Positions 21,819 through 23,863 of a DNA stretch of 23,863 bases are shown piece by piece. The stretch spans positions 1 to 23,863 of the forward strand of contig CAJTWL010000030.1 in the NCBI GenBank assembly GCA_910579845.1. The letters are read 5' to 3'. Within the stretch, counting starts at the first letter, position 1. Each line of letters begins with the position of its first letter. The position numbers and the translations under genes were made by a program. The DNA is from an uncultured Muribaculaceae bacterium. GTDB lineage: Bacteria > Bacteroidota > Bacteroidia > Bacteroidales > Muribaculaceae. A model generated the notes under the pieces. That model made no database searches. It was not told the DNA's origin and was given only the letters and a program-made list of their open reading frames with translations.

Positions 21819-23096
21819 ATGTTGGAGGTGAGATATGAAACCGGGCGTGACAAAGCAGATGACTCTGTTCGCATAGAGGTGCCTTTGTCAAAAAGTATGG
21901 CTGCGAGGTCTCTTATACTTAATTATATAAGAGGAGAGGAGGAACCGCTTAAGATGCCGGATTGTGATGATACACGGGAACTGTCCGCCGCGATCGCCCG
22001 GCTCAGGAGATATATACCCTCTCTCCCAGACTATATGTGCGATATAAACTCTGCAGATGGTAAATATTGCGATATATATATTAAGGAGGGGTTTGATATG
22101 GGCAACGGAGGAACTTCGCTGCGTTTTTTTCTTGCTTTGGTCGCATCAATTCCAGGGGTAAGAACCGAGATCAGATGTTCCGGACAGTTGAAGTCGCGTC
22201 CATTGGCTCCATTGATAGATGTGCTTAGAAAATTCGGAGCTGAAATAGACTGTACGGAATGCGAAGGTTACGCACCTCTTATTGTCAAAGGTAATATTTT
22301 AACCGGCGGTAGAGCTGATATATCCAAAAGGATCACATCTCAATATTTTTCCGCGTTGATACTTGTCCAGTCGTTGTGGCGTGACGGGCTTATTTATGAT
22401 ACCGAGGGACTGGTGTCGAAACCCTATGTGTTTATGACTGAATCGATGGCTGATCACAGCGGTGTGTCTGAAATTGAATATGATTGGTCGGCGGCAGCTA
22501 ATTTTTATGAGATTGCGCTTGTTACAGGATGTCAGAATATTGAAATTGGAGGATTGATCAGACCCGAGGATTCGCTTCAGGGTGATTCAAGATGCGTAGA
22601 GTTGTTTGGTAAATTAGGTGTCAATACGATTTTTAGAAAAGGGGGTGGAGTCTGTATAACTGTTGATACTGACAGAATTTGTAAGATTCGCGATTCCAAA
22701 TCGCTTGTCTCTGTTGATATGGAGCAAAATCCGGATCTTGTTCCCCCTATTGCTGTAGGGATGGCTTTGGCGGGAATACGGTTTAAGTTAATGAATGTGG
22801 ATACGCTGAAATATAAAGAGTCAGATAGGTTGGGGGCTTTAATCGGCGGATTGGCAAAATTCGGTCTGAAACTTACGGATAAAGGCGGATCCTTGATTTT
22901 TGATGGAGGCGAAGGTGATTTTAGGGAGGTCGAGATGATTGACTGTTGTCAGGATCACAGAATTGCCATGGCGATGGCTGCTGTCGCAGCGAAGAGTGAG
23001 GCGGTAGTTGTAGATGAAAATTGTGTTACAAAATCTTTTCCGGATTTTTTTAAGCAGATACATAAGTTGGGTTTTGTTAGTTGTAATATGACGTAG
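21819..23096 (+). CDS. aroA: 3-phosphoshikimate 1-carboxyvinyltransferase (EPSP synthase)
   Basis: A 425-residue cytoplasmic enzyme of the shikimate pathway that joins phosphoenolpyruvate to shikimate-3-phosphate. Motifs visible: VPLSKSMAARSLIL (about 21-34, the SKS substrate-binding segment), MGNGGTSLRFFLAL (about 93-106, the usual GNAGTxxR), LKSRPLAPLIDVL (about 128-140, usually MxxRPM), VDTLKYKESDRLGAL (the LRxKESDR signature), and CQDHRIAMAMA (the DHRxAM signature). The Gly-Gly variant in GNGG replaces the common GNAG; position-96-type alanine variants in this loop affect glyphosate sensitivity in model enzymes, but I cannot predict the effect here. It sits 12 bp after queA and one base before the next ORF. 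Confidence 0.94.
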   Translation: MLEVRYETGRDKADDSVRIEVPLSKSMAARSLILNYIRGEEEPLKMPDCDDTRELSAAIARLRRYIPSLPDYMCDINSADGKYCDIYIKEGFDMGNGGTSLRFFLALVASIPGVRTEIRCSGQLKSRPLAPLIDVLRKFGAEIDCTECEGYAPLIVKGNILTGGRADISKRITSQYFSALILVQSLWRDGLIYDTEGLVSKPYVFMTESMADHSGVSEIEYDWSAAANFYEIALVTGCQNIEIGGLIRPEDSLQGDSRCVELFGKLGVNTIFRKGGGVCITVDTDRICKIRDSKSLVSVDMEQNPDLVPPIAVGMALAGIRFKLMNVDTLKYKESDRLGALIGGLAKFGLKLTDKGGSLIFDGGEGDFREVEMIDCCQDHRIAMAMAAVAAKSEAVVVDENCVTKSFPDFFKQIHKLGFVSCNMT

Positions 23097-23097
23097 T

Positions 23098-23532
23098 ATG
23101 ACAGGAGCTTTATATATATTATTGTCACTTGTGGTTGTCGGGGCAGTGCTTTATCTTTTCGAATTAAGAAGCAGAAGGGAAAGAGCCTCCCGTAAATCCG
23201 AATCATATGATGGGGAGGGGTATGTGCCGGATTCTGATGCGGAGGACGGTGGATGTTGTGGTCAGCATCTCGTGTGCGAGAAAGAATTGCTTTCGCCATT
23301 CGGAGAGGAGGTGATATATTATGATGATGAAGAGCTTGACAGATTTGTGGGAAGAGAAGCCGACGAATATGATGCCGGAGAAGTAGAGGAGTTCAGGGAT
23401 GTGCTTATGACTTTGAGAGGAGATGATCTTGCCGGATGGGTAAGAAGTATCACGCAGCGAAGAATTGAATTGCCTGTGGAGATACGTGAGGAGCTGCTTA
23501 TGATGGTAAGAGAGCGGCGTGGAATAAAGTAA
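23098..23532 (+). CDS. Small membrane-anchored protein with CCGxHxxC motif (unknown function)
   Basis: A 144-residue protein. Residues about 4-22 are one membrane segment (TGALYILLSLVVVGAVLYL), followed by a basic stop-transfer patch RSRRERASRK, so the remainder is probably cytoplasmic. Residues 53-60 hold CCGQHLVC, four potential metal ligands in a tight cluster. Then come the acidic EVIYYDDEELDRFVGR and a helical end with EEFRDVLMTLRGDDLAGWVRSI. I recall similar short proteins in other Bacteroidales next to housekeeping genes, usually called hypothetical or loosely phospholipase; I see no lipase motif. It starts one base after the aroA stop, so it is the third gene of the queA operon. Confidence 0.8.
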   Translation: MTGALYILLSLVVVGAVLYLFELRSRRERASRKSESYDGEGYVPDSDAEDGGCCGQHLVCEKELLSPFGEEVIYYDDEELDRFVGREADEYDAGEVEEFRDVLMTLRGDDLAGWVRSITQRRIELPVEIREELLMMVRERRGIK

Positions 23533-23592
23533 AATGATAGAAACGGCAATATTTAATTAACATATCGAAATATATTTTAACATTTGTTTAAA

Positions 23593-23614
23593 TTAACTAT
23601 TTTCAATTAGTTAA
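23593..23614. terminator. Weak AT-rich hairpin after the queA-aroA operon
   Basis: A 7-bp inverted repeat TTAACTA/TAGTTAA closes an 8-nt loop about 60 bp after the last stop codon. There is no GC content in the stem and no clear T-run, so the terminator role is doubtful. Confidence 0.2.
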
Positions 23615-23655
23615 CAGCAAAGTTTTCGGGGAAACACAAGTTTTTTGCAGAAATA

Positions 23656-23687
23656 TTTGCGTAGCGTAAGAATTAGCTATAACTTTG
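23656..23687 (+). promoter_or_regulatory. Strong Bacteroidetes-type promoter at the right edge
   Basis: TTTG (23656-23659), a 20-bp spacer and TAACTTTG (23680-23687) match the consensus exactly. Transcription would start near 23694 and give a leader of about 150 nt before the ATG at 23843. Confidence 0.82.
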
Positions 23688-23735
23688 CAACCGCAAAAGG
23701 GAAAACGGCACGGCAATGAAGAGCTGAAATCCTTC

Positions 23736-23840
23736 ATGGAGACAGAGTCCCGGAAGCATAAGCACGATGAAATAATGCCACAAGACAAAGCAGCGCGGTG
23801 CACTGATCAAGTGCACCGGGAAAGATACAAGGAACAATAA
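23736..23840 (+). CDS. Possible 34-codon leader ORF
   Basis: An open frame of 34 codons from ATG 23736 to TAA 23838-23840, ending two bases before the next ATG. The product would be highly charged (METESRKHKHDEI at the start, VHRERYKEQ at the end) with one cysteine and no hydrophobic segment. It lies inside a long transcribed leader and covers the hairpin at 23796-23818. It could be a regulatory upstream ORF, a small protein, or chance; composition gives no support either way. Confidence 0.25.
   Translation: METESRKHKHDEIMPQDKAARCTDQVHRERYKEQ
23796..23818 (+). promoter_or_regulatory. GC-rich hairpin in the leader of the right-edge gene
   Basis: A perfect 9-bp stem CGGTGCACT/AGTGCACCG closes the 5-nt loop GATCA. 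It ends 24 nt before the ATG at 23843, without a following T-run, so it fits a leader structure better than a terminator. Confidence 0.5.
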
Positions 23841-23842
23841 TT

Positions 23843-23863
23843 ATGAGACTTTATCAATTCCGA
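23843..23863 (+). CDS. Start of a gene cut off by the window edge
   Basis: ATG at 23843 begins MRLYQFR and runs off the window. AAGGA lies 9 bases upstream, one of the better ribosome sites here, and a consensus promoter with a structured leader precedes it. Seven residues are too few to name a product. Confidence 0.5.

Overview
The window looks like chromosomal DNA from an anaerobic gut Bacteroidales bacterium (family-level guess: Muribaculaceae, Barnesiella or a relative). Three things point there: (1) several intergenic regions carry the Bacteroidetes housekeeping promoter TTTG-N19/20-TAnnTTTG; (2) ribosome binding sites are weak or absent; (3) the proteins belong to Bacteroidetes-typical families, including DUF2027, a C10 (streptopain-type) peptidase with a propeptide, a starch-type GH13 enzyme with a C-terminal sorting-like tail, WG-repeat lipoproteins, TPR-membrane-AraC regulators and MenG/UbiE.

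Layout. 95-1525 (+): an APC amino-acid antiporter that converges on a minus-strand gene across a strong bidirectional hairpin. 1628-7088 (-): an envelope block with a coiled-coil membrane protein, a 66-residue lipoprotein with its own promoter and terminator, a WG-repeat lipoprotein and a secreted C10 protease. 7242-9785 (-): a secreted GH13 alpha-amylase-like enzyme. 9817-16914 (-): a tightly packed housekeeping run read in the order yqeY, serS, a membrane-anchored pseudokinase, a GNAT-like acyltransferase, ubiE/menG, a U32 family protein, a DUF2027 protein and a DUF695 protein, with several 4-bp ATGA overlaps. 17088-18929 (-): a TPR-membrane-AraC regulator split by one in-frame TAG. 19371-20246 (+): a DMT transporter. 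20320-20394 (-): tRNA-Val(TAC). 20514-23532 (+): queA, aroA and a small membrane-anchored protein with a CCGxHxxC motif. From about 23656 there is a strong promoter, a structured leader with a 34-codon ORF, and the first seven codons of a gene that runs off the window.

There are two palindromic, MITE-like elements with no coding capacity. One (16244-16463, 22/23 terminal inverted repeats) lies between yqeY and serS. The other (19003-19194, flanked by TTA on both sides) lies upstream of the broken regulator. A third short palindrome (7171-7214) resembles an IS3-type end and lies between the amylase and protease genes.

I saw no complete defence, CRISPR, phage or conjugative system. The best candidates for new biology are the tail-anchored pseudokinase, the two palindromic elements, the nonsense-split regulator, and the leader or small ORF at the right edge. 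The rest looks like ordinary Bacteroidales core and accessory sequence.
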